Source: Coriolopsis trogii | Lineage: Eukaryota > Basidiomycota > Agaricomycetes > Polyporales > Polyporaceae | NCBI GenBank assembly: GCA_020543525.1 | Contig: JAHYIO010000014.1 | Location: 1 to 31,824 of the forward strand | DNA length: 31,824 bases | Direction: 5' to 3' | Part shown: piece after piece, positions 1 to 8,215 of the stretch | How the letters are laid out: every line of letters starts with the position of its first letter | Numbering within the stretch: position 1 is the first letter of the stretch | Notes under the pieces: model-generated | Told to the model about the DNA's origin: nothing | The model's input: the letters and a program-made list of their open reading frames with translations, nothing else | Database searches by the model: none | Made by a program: the position numbers and the translations under genes

Positions 1-715
1 ACTTTAGAAATTTCAAGTCAAGAAATCATTCAAACAAAATCATACCTTTATTTGATTCTTACCCTTTAAAAGTACAAAAATTTTGATTATGTGAATTGGA
101 GAGATGGATTTATTGATTTTATTTCAAATAAAGATTTAAAAGCTAGAATTTATTTGAATGAAAGAATTAAAGAAAGAAAATCTTATCTAAATAAACTTAA
201 ATTTGAGATATAAATTACCTGTAGAACATCTAAGAAATATAGATGGACAATACATTGCTGGTTTTGTTTCGGGGATGGTTCTTTTTCAGTAGTTACAGGT
301 CCTAATAGTTTCCCCACTGGTTTTGCTCAGACAGTTTTTTTAATTACTCAACATATTAACAATAAATACTTTTAGAGTACATTATGAAACAATTTAATGT
401 AGGTATCTAGGAAGCAGTGTTACTAGACCAGAAAGAAATAAGCTATAGAGTAACAGGTAAGAAGGATTTAATAAATTATTATACCTTTTTTTGATAATTA
501 TTCTACACTGGGAGTTCATTCTATTCTTATTTTAAATGGAAAAGTATAATAGAATATATATTAGAAAGTAAAGATACTTATAAAGGTAAAGATAAGAAAA
601 CTTTTAATACAGTATTAATACCTAAAATCAAATCTTACTGGCTTAATAATGATACTTACTTAATAAACAGTGATTTATCTATTGATAAAGAAAGATTAAA
701 ATTAATTTAATAATA
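1..715 (+). pseudogene. LAGLIDADG homing endonuclease remnant, 5' end outside window
   Basis: Pieces of a LAGLIDADG endonuclease can be read on the + strand but never in one frame. The first piece (1-212) is open apart from a TAA near 69. A second piece begins near 208 and reads toward the motif GFVSG, where the G-run at 271-274 is one base short; the continuation DGSFSVV is in another frame and runs to a TAG near 373. Further degraded coding-like sequence (region around 390-700) has many stops. In life such proteins cut intron-less alleles to spread their group I intron; this copy cannot be translated. No intron core is visible around it, so it seems to be a loose fragment of an intron-borne gene. 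The family call is good; which host gene it came from is unknown. Confidence 0.7.
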
Positions 716-827
716 ACCCCCATACACTTATTATTACCTTAACTATTAGACCTTAATTTGCTTATCTATAAATTTGTTCTAAATGGATAGATTTTTTTTT
801 TCCTAGACTTAAAAAAATTTTTTAAAT

Positions 828-866
828 AAAATAAAATAAAATAAAATAAAATAAAATAAAATAAAA
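828..866. repeat. AAAAT/ATAAA pentanucleotide tract
   Basis: A run of repeated ATAAA units immediately upstream of the nad2 fragment. Simple low-complexity repeat, typical of fungal mitochondrial spacers. Confidence 0.8.
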
Positions 867-868
867 GA

Positions 869-1115
869 ATGATGACAATTTTTAGTATCTTAATTTTAAT
901 AGTGGCATTTGCCCTTCCTTCTCTTAATAAAAATATAAGATCGATCTTATATGCGAGAATATCTTCTATAATATTTATTTATGCCGGGGCATTAGCATTA
1001 AATGCCTTCTATATTTCAGTCAATTGGATCAGGTATAGGTATATATAGTGGATTATTCCATGTCCTTATCAGTATCTCTTTTCCTTCTTTAATGAAGTTG
1101 AAAATAATATACTAG
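869..1115 (+). pseudogene. nad2: nad2 5' fragment, frameshifted
   Basis: The translation from the ATG at 869 (MMTIFSILILIVAFALPSL...) matches the start of NADH dehydrogenase subunit 2, a membrane subunit of complex I, and continues through a hydrophobic helix. Near 1017 the frame breaks: the typical nad2 motif QSIGSGIGIYSGLF is readable only in the next frame, after which the similarity fades and a TAG ends it at 1115. Only about 80 codons of a gene usually near 500 codons long are present. I read this as a duplicated 5' piece left by recombination or plasmid integration, with an intact nad2 expected elsewhere in the genome. Confidence 0.65.
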
Positions 1116-1179
1116 TCTTAACTCCAATATTTTTTAAAAAAAAAAAAATAATAATAACACAAAAAAACTCTACGAAATA

Positions 1180-1890
1180 GAGTTTGGAACGGTATAAAAG
1201 AAGGTTGGAATTTACCTCTTTTACCTGACCATATCTCTAGATTAGAAAATAATCTATTTGTTAAAATGTTTAAAATGATAGGTGGCTTAAGTGTTTTCAT
1301 TATCGTTAGTGGGATAGCATCAAATTTAAATAAAATCTATTTTTATTCAATATTTTACTATTTCCCATTTTATTTATTAATTTATAGAATAACTATTGGG
1401 TTTTATGTTTTTAAAACAATGAATTTATAATTTTAAGTCTGGAAGATTCATTGTTAGAAACTCTCCTTTAGATATCCTAGGAACCGTTTTAAAATGTGGT
1501 GTAAGTTCTATGAGAGCTTCTACGCGATTTACATTTGGAACAGGTATGACTTACTGCGTGCGTTGCTATGAACTTGATGAGATCTTAGTCAGTGAAGGAA
1601 AAGAACGTTTCTTTGTGCCACGTATGAGAGATTTTATTAGACAATCAGGTTTAGAAAGTCATGCAAAAACCTTTTTAAAAAAAAGGATAAAAAGACAGAG
1701 TAGAACCCTCAGATTTAGATAAATACATAAGTAGTGTGTCTGAGCAAGACAAAGCTGCTTTTGAATCTAGTACAGGATTAAAGTGGGAAGATTATGTAAA
1801 AGCACATAAAACTGCCATGGATATTAAAAAAGGTTCTAATCCTAGTAATGTCAGTGTCTCTTTCTCTCTTTGACAAAGAAGACCCCTTTA
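1180..1890 (+). pseudogene. broken unknown membrane ORF of mitochondrial-plasmid type
   Basis: A coding-like stretch in three or more frames. The first part reads NLPLLPDHISRLENN followed by two hydrophobic helices (about 1250-1430). After a frame change it reads VRNSPLDILGTVLKCG and then an open part (1510-1722) with the segment ELDEILVSEGKERFF. After another slip at the A8 run near 1678-1685, a charged tail follows to about 1890. From memory, fungal mitochondrial genomes with plasmid insertions often carry unnamed membrane ORFs with a similar LPLLPD...RNSPL pattern; I do not know a function. At least three frame breaks make it a pseudogene. Its 3' end runs directly into the atp6 fragment. 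Confidence 0.5.
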
Positions 1891-2126
1891 AAAAAAAAAA
1901 TAATATTAAGCCCCTTTACTTTAGCTGGTCACACTTTAATGAAAATTTTAGCAACATTCTTGTATCAAATGTTTAATACTAGTTTAATTGTTGCAGTATT
2001 AACTTTAATTCCATTTACTCTATTCTTAGCTATTATGACTTTAGAATTAGCAGTATCTGTAATTCAAGCTTATGTATTTACAATTTTAACTTGTTCTTAT
2101 ATTAAAGATTCAATAGAATGACATTA
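1891..2126 (+). pseudogene. atp6: atp6 3' fragment
   Basis: The last ~75 codons of ATP synthase F0 subunit a are readable: LSPFTLAGHTLMKI, then two membrane helices, then the family-typical C-terminus LELAVSVIQAYVFTILTC. The fragment lacks about two thirds of the gene and is joined 5' to the plasmid-type ORF remnant. The usual last residues are ...SIELH; here the Leu position is TGA (2119-2121), followed by CAT and TAA at 2124-2126. If TGA is a stop the protein ends two residues early; if it were Trp the end would be normal length. A functional atp6 should be elsewhere. Confidence 0.75.
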
Positions 2127-2830
2127 ATATAATCTAAATCTATATTTTTTTAATTAAGGGCATAAGCCCCTATGAAGGTAACCTTTTTATTTTTTAAAGA
2201 GTATAATAAGTATGTATATATTCCTTATAAGCTAACATTATTAATAAGATTGAGACTATACTTCCTAATTCGAATTTGATTAAGTATGGTAATATTTTCA
2301 TTCTAAAATCTATAAATCTATCTAATATTAAGTACTTAGATACGACATTTTTACCAGGGAGAAGTACCCCGTTTTAAATGACTAATTAATTTATTGAATA
2401 AGATTCTAGGTATTTTTCTATTAAATTCTGATTGTTAATTCATTCCCTATTATATTATAAGATGATTCCTTAAAAGAAGAATAGGACATTTTTTATAATA
2501 ACTTGGTAGTTGATTTATTAGGGATTTTTATATAAAATTGAAAATATTATAGGAAAGTATCTAATAAAGTGTTTTCTAGCATTTGTGTGTTTGTTTTGTT
2601 TTTGTTTTTGTTTTTGTTTTTTTAGATTGGGAATAAGCTAACTTTTTCTATTAAAAAAAAAATGTCTCAATTTTCCAAAGATTTCACAACACGATTTTAA
2701 TAAAATCACGAACTTATTCAACATCTCTCGATAGAATTAATGTTACAATTTCAGAGATTGCAATTAACCGTTAAAATTAAATTTATAAGAGTCTGCATGA
2801 GACTTTAAAACATGCTTTTTACTCAAACTT
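2127..2830. other. intergenic spacer with GTTTTT microsatellite
   Basis: Noncoding, AT-rich. A short open stretch on + (about 2262-2376, ending ...TTFLPGRSTPF and a stop) looks like a gene scrap but I cannot assign it. A GTTTTT tandem repeat lies at about 2586-2622. A 6-bp hairpin (GATTTT/AAAATC) lies near 2694-2708, downstream of the polymerase on its own strand, and could be a 3' processing or termination structure. Confidence 0.5.
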
Positions 2831-5185
2831 CTACATTTTCAATATGTAAATCATTTTACTGACTGTGCAGGTTACTCTCAGAGTATCTAAAACATCGTTA
2901 TTAATCCTGCCGATAGACGCTGTATTATTAAAAATTGTAATAGGAAAATATGTATTCTTTTCTAAAATTTTACCTGGTTCAAATTTTATAATAGTTTGAA
3001 CAGGTTTTATAACTACAGTTAGGTTAGTAATAGATTTGAAAAATCTTAGAGGGTTAAACTTTATAATAGATTTCTTTTGATGTAAATCAATAATTTCTTG
3101 AAATGTTACACTATCTCTAGTTACACCTGCCCAAACCGATTTTTCAACTCTTGTATTATCTTCATCGTAGTAATAATAACCATATTGTTTAATACCTAGA
3201 AAATAAGCTTCCTCAATCTTTAGACCATTCAATTCATCTTTCATTAAACCTAATTCTTTACCTATAAGATTTTGAGGTATAGGTTCAGTTGTGAAAATAG
3301 AATCTGTATCAGTGTAAACAACTCCTGGTAATAGTTTAAAACTAGCCATGTGAATTCTAGCATAACTAGTAATAGCACTAGCTATACCCACATTACTTTT
3401 AACAACTCTATCTATGGAATTATCAAAACTGGTTTGAAAATGTACATTCAAATCTTGAATTAAACTTAGATCTAAATTTTTATACATTATTAAAGTAAAT
3501 AAGTTATTTTCTAATCTAATCATATTTTTTATAACATGACAAGATAAATATAATGGTAACTCCTCACCAGTAACAGTTTTAGTTATTAAAACCTCTCGAC
3601 GTCTACCGAATAAACCATATAAACTATTTTGTAATAATTTACTAATCCATCTTTTGGATCCTGTACTATTCATTTTAATATTATACATTTCTTGAATATA
3701 TTCATTAAAAATATTAGCTTGACTATACTCTTGAGCTTTATGAACTTTCAATATTTTATAACCTAAATTTAAAGCTACTTTCAACTCTTCACTGAAGTAT
3801 ACACCTGTGAATACGCCTTTTGGAAACACAGTTTTACCGTTTAGTTTATAAGGGATTATCGGTTTATTTATTGTGTCAGGGCATTCGATGTCAACCTCGA
3901 TGAAACCAAAGAAATTGTTTAAATTAAAAAATCTTAAGAGTTCACCTGTGTAAGTTTTAATAAGCTTTAAAGGCATAGGTTTAGTCATAGCGAAAGGATA
4001 TAAACTATTCACATCATAATAATATAGGTTTTTAGCATAACATTTATATACATCTACAGCTCCACCAAAATAACTTCTTCTTAAGAAAGCATCTTGACTT
4101 GATCCTGGAATAGGAATCTCAGTTTTTAAATATCTTTTTCTAAATATTTTAAAAGCTAGGCTCGGTAAACTAACAACTGATACGATATCCACATTAAAAT
4201 TTTCAATGTATTGAGTTTGAGCCGCTATTAAAGCTTGATATAAAGATTTACTGTCTTGTAAGGCATAATCTAATAGTGAGTTTAATAAACTTTCATTAGT
4301 TAAAATATTTGGATTATTATATTCATCTCTGTAATCATGTAGTTTTTTAGGAACCCCAAAATTTCCACAAAGATCGTTAAGTGAAACGGGGAAAATTCTT
4401 AAAGAATCCTTAAATTCTAAAGTTACTTCTTCAGATATTTCAACTTTTATACTGATAAATTTATTACTATCATCAATTATTGTACTTACTTTTTGAGGTA
4501 TTTCGTTTATGAAATATTTATATATAAATATACCGTCGAATGAGCCTAAATTATGAACAAATATTGTGTGAGTACCTTTTCTAAAAGTTGTTAGACAAAA
4601 TTCTACAAAAGCTTTGAAAAGTGCTTTAACATCTAAGTTTACATCTGTTAAAAAAGTGGTTGAGAACTTGTTACCCACAAATGTTATTATTGAGGGTATT
4701 TGTTCTTCACCGACTTTAAAGGTTTCTATATCTAATGCGTAGAAAAGTTTAGGATATTTAATAGGTTTATCTGATAAAGGTTTTATGACATTTAAACGAC
4801 AAGCTGAGGTTGCGTAACCTCTAGATTTTTGAACAAATATAGGATTTTCAACTATTGTTCTAGCATCTCGAGTAATTCTAATTTTTTTATTTTTTACAGA
4901 ATCCATTGACCAAACTCTTACTCTGAAAAGAGGAACTCTATCAACAATGTACGGACCGTTGGGCGTACCTGTCGCATGATATTCAATAGTATCAGACACT
5001 TTATCCCAGTAATCTTCAAAAGTTGTTGAGTTGTTGATAGCCACATTTCGATGGAAGTTGGTTTCAGTACCTTCGACGATAGATGTTGTAATTATGACCT
5101 TAAATTCACTACAGTTTAGAAAATTTTCATCTTTATGTAGTTTAACCCAAATCTCATTCAAAGCATCTTTAGCATCTAGAAGCAT
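2831..5185 (-). CDS. dpo: family B DNA polymerase, linear mitochondrial plasmid type (copy 1)
   Basis: A protein-primed family B DNA polymerase of the kind that replicates fungal mitochondrial linear plasmids. The 784-residue frame carries all core motifs: exonuclease motifs ALDIETF (150-156), HNLGSFDG (211-218) and YALQDSKSL (307-315); polymerase motif A DVNSLYP (391-397), motif B KLLQNSLYG (516-524), motif C YTDTDS (624-629), and the KQYG element near 666-669. No catalytic residue looks lost. The first ATG is used as the start, but the frame is open upstream to about 5262, and the real protein may have begun further upstream (see the small ORF 5242-5379). Family members often have a longer N-terminal part thought to hold the terminal protein. 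It faces the membrane ORFs at 5727-7099, a layout seen in integrated plasmids. The stop is TAG. Confidence 0.92.
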   Translation of the reverse strand: MLLDAKDALNEIWVKLHKDENFLNCSEFKVIITTSIVEGTETNFHRNVAINNSTTFEDYWDKVSDTIEYHATGTPNGPYIVDRVPLFRVRVWSMDSVKNKKIRITRDARTIVENPIFVQKSRGYATSACRLNVIKPLSDKPIKYPKLFYALDIETFKVGEEQIPSIITFVGNKFSTTFLTDVNLDVKALFKAFVEFCLTTFRKGTHTIFVHNLGSFDGIFIYKYFINEIPQKVSTIIDDSNKFISIKVEISEEVTLEFKDSLRIFPVSLNDLCGNFGVPKKLHDYRDEYNNPNILTNESLLNSLLDYALQDSKSLYQALIAAQTQYIENFNVDIVSVVSLPSLAFKIFRKRYLKTEIPIPGSSQDAFLRRSYFGGAVDVYKCYAKNLYYYDVNSLYPFAMTKPMPLKLIKTYTGELLRFFNLNNFFGFIEVDIECPDTINKPIIPYKLNGKTVFPKGVFTGVYFSEELKVALNLGYKILKVHKAQEYSQANIFNEYIQEMYNIKMNSTGSKRWISKLLQNSLYGLFGRRREVLITKTVTGEELPLYLSCHVIKNMIRLENNLFTLIMYKNLDLSLIQDLNVHFQTSFDNSIDRVVKSNVGIASAITSYARIHMASFKLLPGVVYTDTDSIFTTEPIPQNLIGKELGLMKDELNGLKIEEAYFLGIKQYGYYYYDEDNTRVEKSVWAGVTRDSVTFQEIIDLHQKKSIIKFNPLRFFKSITNLTVVIKPVQTIIKFEPGKILEKNTYFPITIFNNTASIGRINNDVLDTLRVTCTVSKMIYILKM

Positions 5186-5241
5186 GGTGTTGTAAAATAA
5201 CCATTCATAATATCTACCCCCTTCATCAAACTGTGAACTAA

Positions 5242-5379
5242 CTATTTCAATTGAATATTTTTTTCATTAATTTTCTTTTCGAGATAGTTAGATGTATTTG
5301 TTAAAATTTGAGTGAAGTTTTGAGTTATAAAGGCAAGAGTGCTAACTAAGAAATTTATTATTGTGAAAAGTGTTTTCAT
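5242..5379 (-). CDS. 45-codon ORF upstream of dpo copy 1; probably its detached N-terminus
   Basis: A small ORF with an ATG at 5379 and a TAG at 5242-5244. It starts with one predicted membrane helix or presequence (MKTLFTIINFLVSTLAF) followed by a polar part. It overlaps the open 5' extension of the polymerase frame. A one-base slip in the T7 run at 5258-5264 would join the two frames into one longer polymerase. The start is supported by context: the sequence just upstream (5397-5446) is a copy of the leader that precedes nad6, and the ATG sits at nearly the same distance from it. Alternatively it is an independent leader peptide or a decayed nad6-like start. Confidence 0.45.
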   Translation of the reverse strand: MKTLFTIINFLVSTLAFITQNFTQILTNTSNYLEKKINEKNIQLK

Positions 5380-5396
5380 TTGTATTTATTTTATAT

Positions 5397-5446
5397 TTTG
5401 ACCAACGGTCGTAAGCAAAGCAGGTTTAACCTAAAAATCTTAAAGA
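5397..5446 (-). promoter_or_regulatory. copy of the nad6 5' leader upstream of dpo copy 1
   Basis: About 50 nt closely matching 8110-8165, the sequence upstream of nad6, including an identical core GTTTAACCTAAAAATCTT. In both places it lies about 20 nt upstream of an ATG on the minus strand. It probably carries a promoter, RNA-processing site or translational leader; the sequence alone does not tell which. Confidence 0.6.
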
Positions 5447-5726
5447 TATTTTGAATCAAAGTCTTCTAATTTTTAATAATACTTATAATAATATTTTTAT
5501 CAATAAATTTATTAATATCATCCTTAAGTGGTTAAAAGGGTGGTAAACTGTAGTCTAACTGTTATAACAATCCTCTGATTTACAATTAGAGAAGACTGAC
5601 TAGAAGGGTCTGACAACACTTAAAGTGACATTCAGATATAAAGGGTCCCAAGGTTTCGCCTGTAATTAAACAATGTATAGCTGCTAACAATAATAATTAA
5701 AAAAATACACATATTAATTACTCACC
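5447..5726. other. spacer between divergent plasmid genes
   Basis: Noncoding region between the leftward polymerase and the rightward membrane ORF, hence the likely place for divergent promoters. It holds a small hairpin (CTCT...AGAG near 5573-5591) and a comparatively GC-rich patch at 5600-5670. Nothing else is recognisable. Confidence 0.4.
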
Positions 5727-6575
5727 ATGAAACGATTTATAATTTGGTTAATAACCTCACTTTCCTTTAATAGATTAATTTATCCTCTTATCCTTAAAAT
5801 ATTTAATATTTTTTTCACTCTTAAAACGACTTTGAAAATTTTTAAAACTTTCTCAATGTTTTGGGGGTTATTTAAATTTTTAAATGGTTTATTAGGACTT
5901 TTACTATTCCTTAACATGTTTGATCAAGATAACATGACTTGGAGGTCAATAGTTCACAACATCCAAAGTTTTATAAACTTTATTAGATATAATTTCGTTC
6001 TTGCATACCATAAAATACGTAGTTTTGCAGGCTATCCCGTTAAATCTGAAGATGGTATCATTAATGCTGTTATGCATCCTATAGATTTTGCTAAAGATCA
6101 TTTAACTAATAATCCCTCACCTATCAAATATAATTACATTGGGTCAGCGGAGTATTTAAAAAAAATTTCTGAAAGTGATCCCTCATATTTAAGTCTAAAT
6201 GCTTGGAGTAAGGGATATAAAAATTGGATTAAACTTTTCGCTCCAGTTGAGCCTGAACATCATTGGTATGATAATTGGCAATTATGGTTAGGTGTAGCTG
6301 TTGGTGTTATTATTTTAGCTGGAGTTGCCTATTATTTTATTCCTGTAAAAGATAAGCCAACTATACATAGAGATGTTGATCTTGAACCAGGATTAGGACC
6401 ATCAGGTGGATCTGTTTCAGATCCTAATATTTTAAAAGAGCTTATAACGTTCTCATGCAGTATTTCGACCCTTATCGAAATGTTCGAGATAGAGTACATG
6501 CTGAAGCTGGTAGTTCTAAGGGTAAGCTTAGAGATGCTAGTGAACATTTATTCACCCCTGAAAATAACACTGTAA
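5727..6575 (+). CDS. unknown plasmid-associated membrane protein, N-terminal part (frameshifted)
   Basis: I do not recognise a named family. The first ~70 residues are strongly hydrophobic (several membrane helices), followed by a polar domain and another clear helix at about residues 187-205 (WLGVAVGVIILAGVAYYF) preceded by HHWYDNWQLW. From memory, unnamed ORFs next to plasmid polymerases in basidiomycete mitochondria show a similar hydrophobic start and a late W-rich helix. The real reading probably leaves this frame near 6430-6445 (TTTTAAAA run): the last ~45 residues look out of frame, while the +1 frame continues as sensible protein at 6455-7099. It is likely the 5' half of a single gene of about 455 codons. 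Confidence 0.55.
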   Translation: MKRFIIWLITSLSFNRLIYPLILKIFNIFFTLKTTLKIFKTFSMFWGLFKFLNGLLGLLLFLNMFDQDNMTWRSIVHNIQSFINFIRYNFVLAYHKIRSFAGYPVKSEDGIINAVMHPIDFAKDHLTNNPSPIKYNYIGSAEYLKKISESDPSYLSLNAWSKGYKNWIKLFAPVEPEHHWYDNWQLWLGVAVGVIILAGVAYYFIPVKDKPTIHRDVDLEPGLGPSGGSVSDPNILKELITFSCSISTLIEMFEIEYMLKLVVLRVSLEMLVNIYSPLKITL

Positions 6576-7099
6576 GTTCTTTAAGTACTGGTGATAGTAG
6601 TTTTTCAAGATTTTTTAAATGGGCTAAAAATTCAGTTAGTAAAGCACCTACAAATACTCCACAAACCAGTCCTTTAGCTCATAAAAGTAGAGCTAACGAA
6701 ATGTTTGAAATGAGTAGACAAATTAATGCTATACCTGATGAATCTTGGCCTGATCTGGAAGACTCAGTAGTTATCCAAACAGACCCTGCTAGTGCTTTAA
6801 AAGCTAGTAATATCACTAAAAGAGCTGGTTATCGATTAGATGCTGTTAACACTCAGAGAGCGGATCCTTTCAGCCCAAGTGTTGAAATGGTGCAAGTTGT
6901 ACAACCCGATCTTGATGTTGTTACAGGAGCTAAAACTGATTTAACAACTAAATGGGTTAATTCTTTACTGCATGATAAACTTCAAGCTCCAAACATTCCC
7001 AACTCCACTCCACCATCTTTAATTGATGATTCAGCCTCTGTTATATCATCTTCAGAAACTTCTTTACACACTTTTGAAGATCTTAATCCTTGGTTTTAA
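6455..7099 (+). CDS. C-terminal part of the same plasmid-associated protein
   Basis: A 214-codon frame overlapping the preceding ORF by 121 nt. It is hydrophilic, rich in Ser, Thr, Asp and Pro, without membrane segments, ending ...LHTFEDLNPWF and TAA. The open frame starts just after a TAA upstream of its ATG, and its first residues (MQYFDPYRNVRDRV) continue naturally from the neighbouring ORF's charged region, so a single-base frameshift or a programmed slip most likely separates them. The function is unknown. A soluble tail after a membrane anchor would fit a protein tethering plasmid DNA or a terminal protein to the membrane, but that is only a guess. Confidence 0.5.
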   Translation: MQYFDPYRNVRDRVHAEAGSSKGKLRDASEHLFTPENNTVSSLSTGDSSFSRFFKWAKNSVSKAPTNTPQTSPLAHKSRANEMFEMSRQINAIPDESWPDLEDSVVIQTDPASALKASNITKRAGYRLDAVNTQRADPFSPSVEMVQVVQPDLDVVTGAKTDLTTKWVNSLLHDKLQAPNIPNSTPPSLIDDSASVISSSETSLHTFEDLNPWF

Positions 7100-7486
7100 T
7101 AACGCTAAAACTTGGGTTTGTTTTTGATGATTAAAATATATAATAAGTTTAACCCCTTATTAATTTTTTTTAAATACCTTTTCTCAACCTTTTTTCACCT
7201 TCTCCAGCACCTTTTACCTCCAATTTTCTGTTTTGATCTGATTTTTTTTTAATCCCTCAAAATCTTATAGGTAAAGAATTAGGTTTAATGAAAGATGAAT
7301 TGAACGGCTAAATGGATTAAGTAGCTCGTTAGAAATGAGATGCTAGAAAGTGAGAGAAGAGAGGTTCGAAGGTTAGATAGGATTTGAACGAAGATTTTTT
7401 TTTAGAAGGATGAGGTTTCGATAAAAGTATTCTGATATATTGAAAAGGGGGGTAATACTTATAATAAGTACTACGATGTTCTCTGA
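7100..7486. other. spacer with inverted dpo fragment
   Basis: Noncoding between the plasmid ORF and nad6. It contains the inverted 53-nt duplicate of dpo at 7255-7307. The rest is AT-rich with purine-rich patches (7320-7400) and no readable gene. Confidence 0.5.
7255..7307 (+). repeat. inverted duplicate of an internal piece of dpo copy 1
   Basis: This stretch translates on + as NLIGKELGLMKDELNG and a stop. It is nearly identical to the polymerase codons at 3225-3277 (minus strand), with roughly two differences before the match ends. It is too short to function and marks a rearrangement of the plasmid block. Confidence 0.85.
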
Positions 7487-8086
7487 CTATTTATTTTTAG
7501 AAATGAATATAGGTGCAATCATAGCTAGTAATAAGATTAGACTAGTAATAATCAATTGTACCGCACCAGTCGTATAAATATATTGTCCAATAGCTTGTAT
7601 CTGTAAATAGTTAGTAATAGCTGTATCAGCAGTCACAGGTAGATACGAAGTAAAGACTTCAGCCACAGAACCAGAACTTAACAATAATATATTTAAATTA
7701 GTGAAAAGATTTAAGAATGTAGATATACTTGAGACATCACTAATAGTAAAGGGCATTATATTAAATAATTCATATAAAAATAAAGATCCTATAGCAAAAG
7801 CTAGAGGTATATTTTTAGTGTACTGACTACCAGCTTCTAAGATATCAGTTAATTTAATATTTATCATCATTATAACAAATAAAAATAATACTGCTATCGC
7901 ACCGATGTACACTATAATATAAGAAATACCTATAAATCCAATACCAATTAGTATTAAATATCCGGCAGCATTAACAAAAACAGAAATTAAGAAAATAACT
8001 GCAATAACAGGATTTTTACTGGTAATAACTAAAACACTAGAAAAAAGTGCAGCAAAGGCTAATAAATCGATTAAAAAATTTTTCAT
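7487..8086 (-). CDS. nad6: NADH dehydrogenase subunit 6
   Basis: A membrane subunit of respiratory complex I in the inner mitochondrial membrane, 199 residues, a normal length for fungi. The start MKNFLIDLLAFAALFSSVLVI and the conserved block AGYLILIGIGFIGISYIIVYIGAIAVLFLFVIMM (written here as the segment near residues 41-75) are typical; four to five membrane helices are evident. The frame is intact from ATG to TAA with no internal TGA. It lies downstream of rps3 on the same strand and may share its transcript. The ~50-nt leader at 8110-8165 is the one that has been copied in front of dpo copy 1. Confidence 0.95.
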   Translation of the reverse strand: MKNFLIDLLAFAALFSSVLVITSKNPVIAVIFLISVFVNAAGYLILIGIGFIGISYIIVYIGAIAVLFLFVIMMINIKLTDILEAGSQYTKNIPLAFAIGSLFLYELFNIMPFTISDVSSISTFLNLFTNLNILLLSSGSVAEVFTSYLPVTADTAITNYLQIQAIGQYIYTTGAVQLIITSLILLLAMIAPIFISKNK

Positions 8087-8109
8087 ATTACTACGTAATA
8101 AATTATATA

Positions 8110-8165
8110 TTTGACCAGGGTCGTAGACAAGAAAGCAAGTAGGTTTAACCTAAAAATCTTAAAGA
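8110..8165 (-). promoter_or_regulatory. nad6 upstream leader (original copy)
   Basis: A segment 24 nt upstream of the nad6 ATG that recurs at 5397-5446. It shares TTTGACCA, GGTCGTA and the exact core GTTTAACCTAAAAATCTT. It is likely a promoter, processing or translation-activator site; duplication with retained sequence suggests function. Confidence 0.5.
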
Positions 8166-8215
8166 AAGAAAAAGTAAGACAAAGATCAAGAAATGATCTC
8201 TTTTATTTTCTGAGA

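Noticed and set aside
6332..6547. 71-codon minus-strand ORF
   Set aside because: It is antisense to the plasmid membrane ORF and has no recognisable features.
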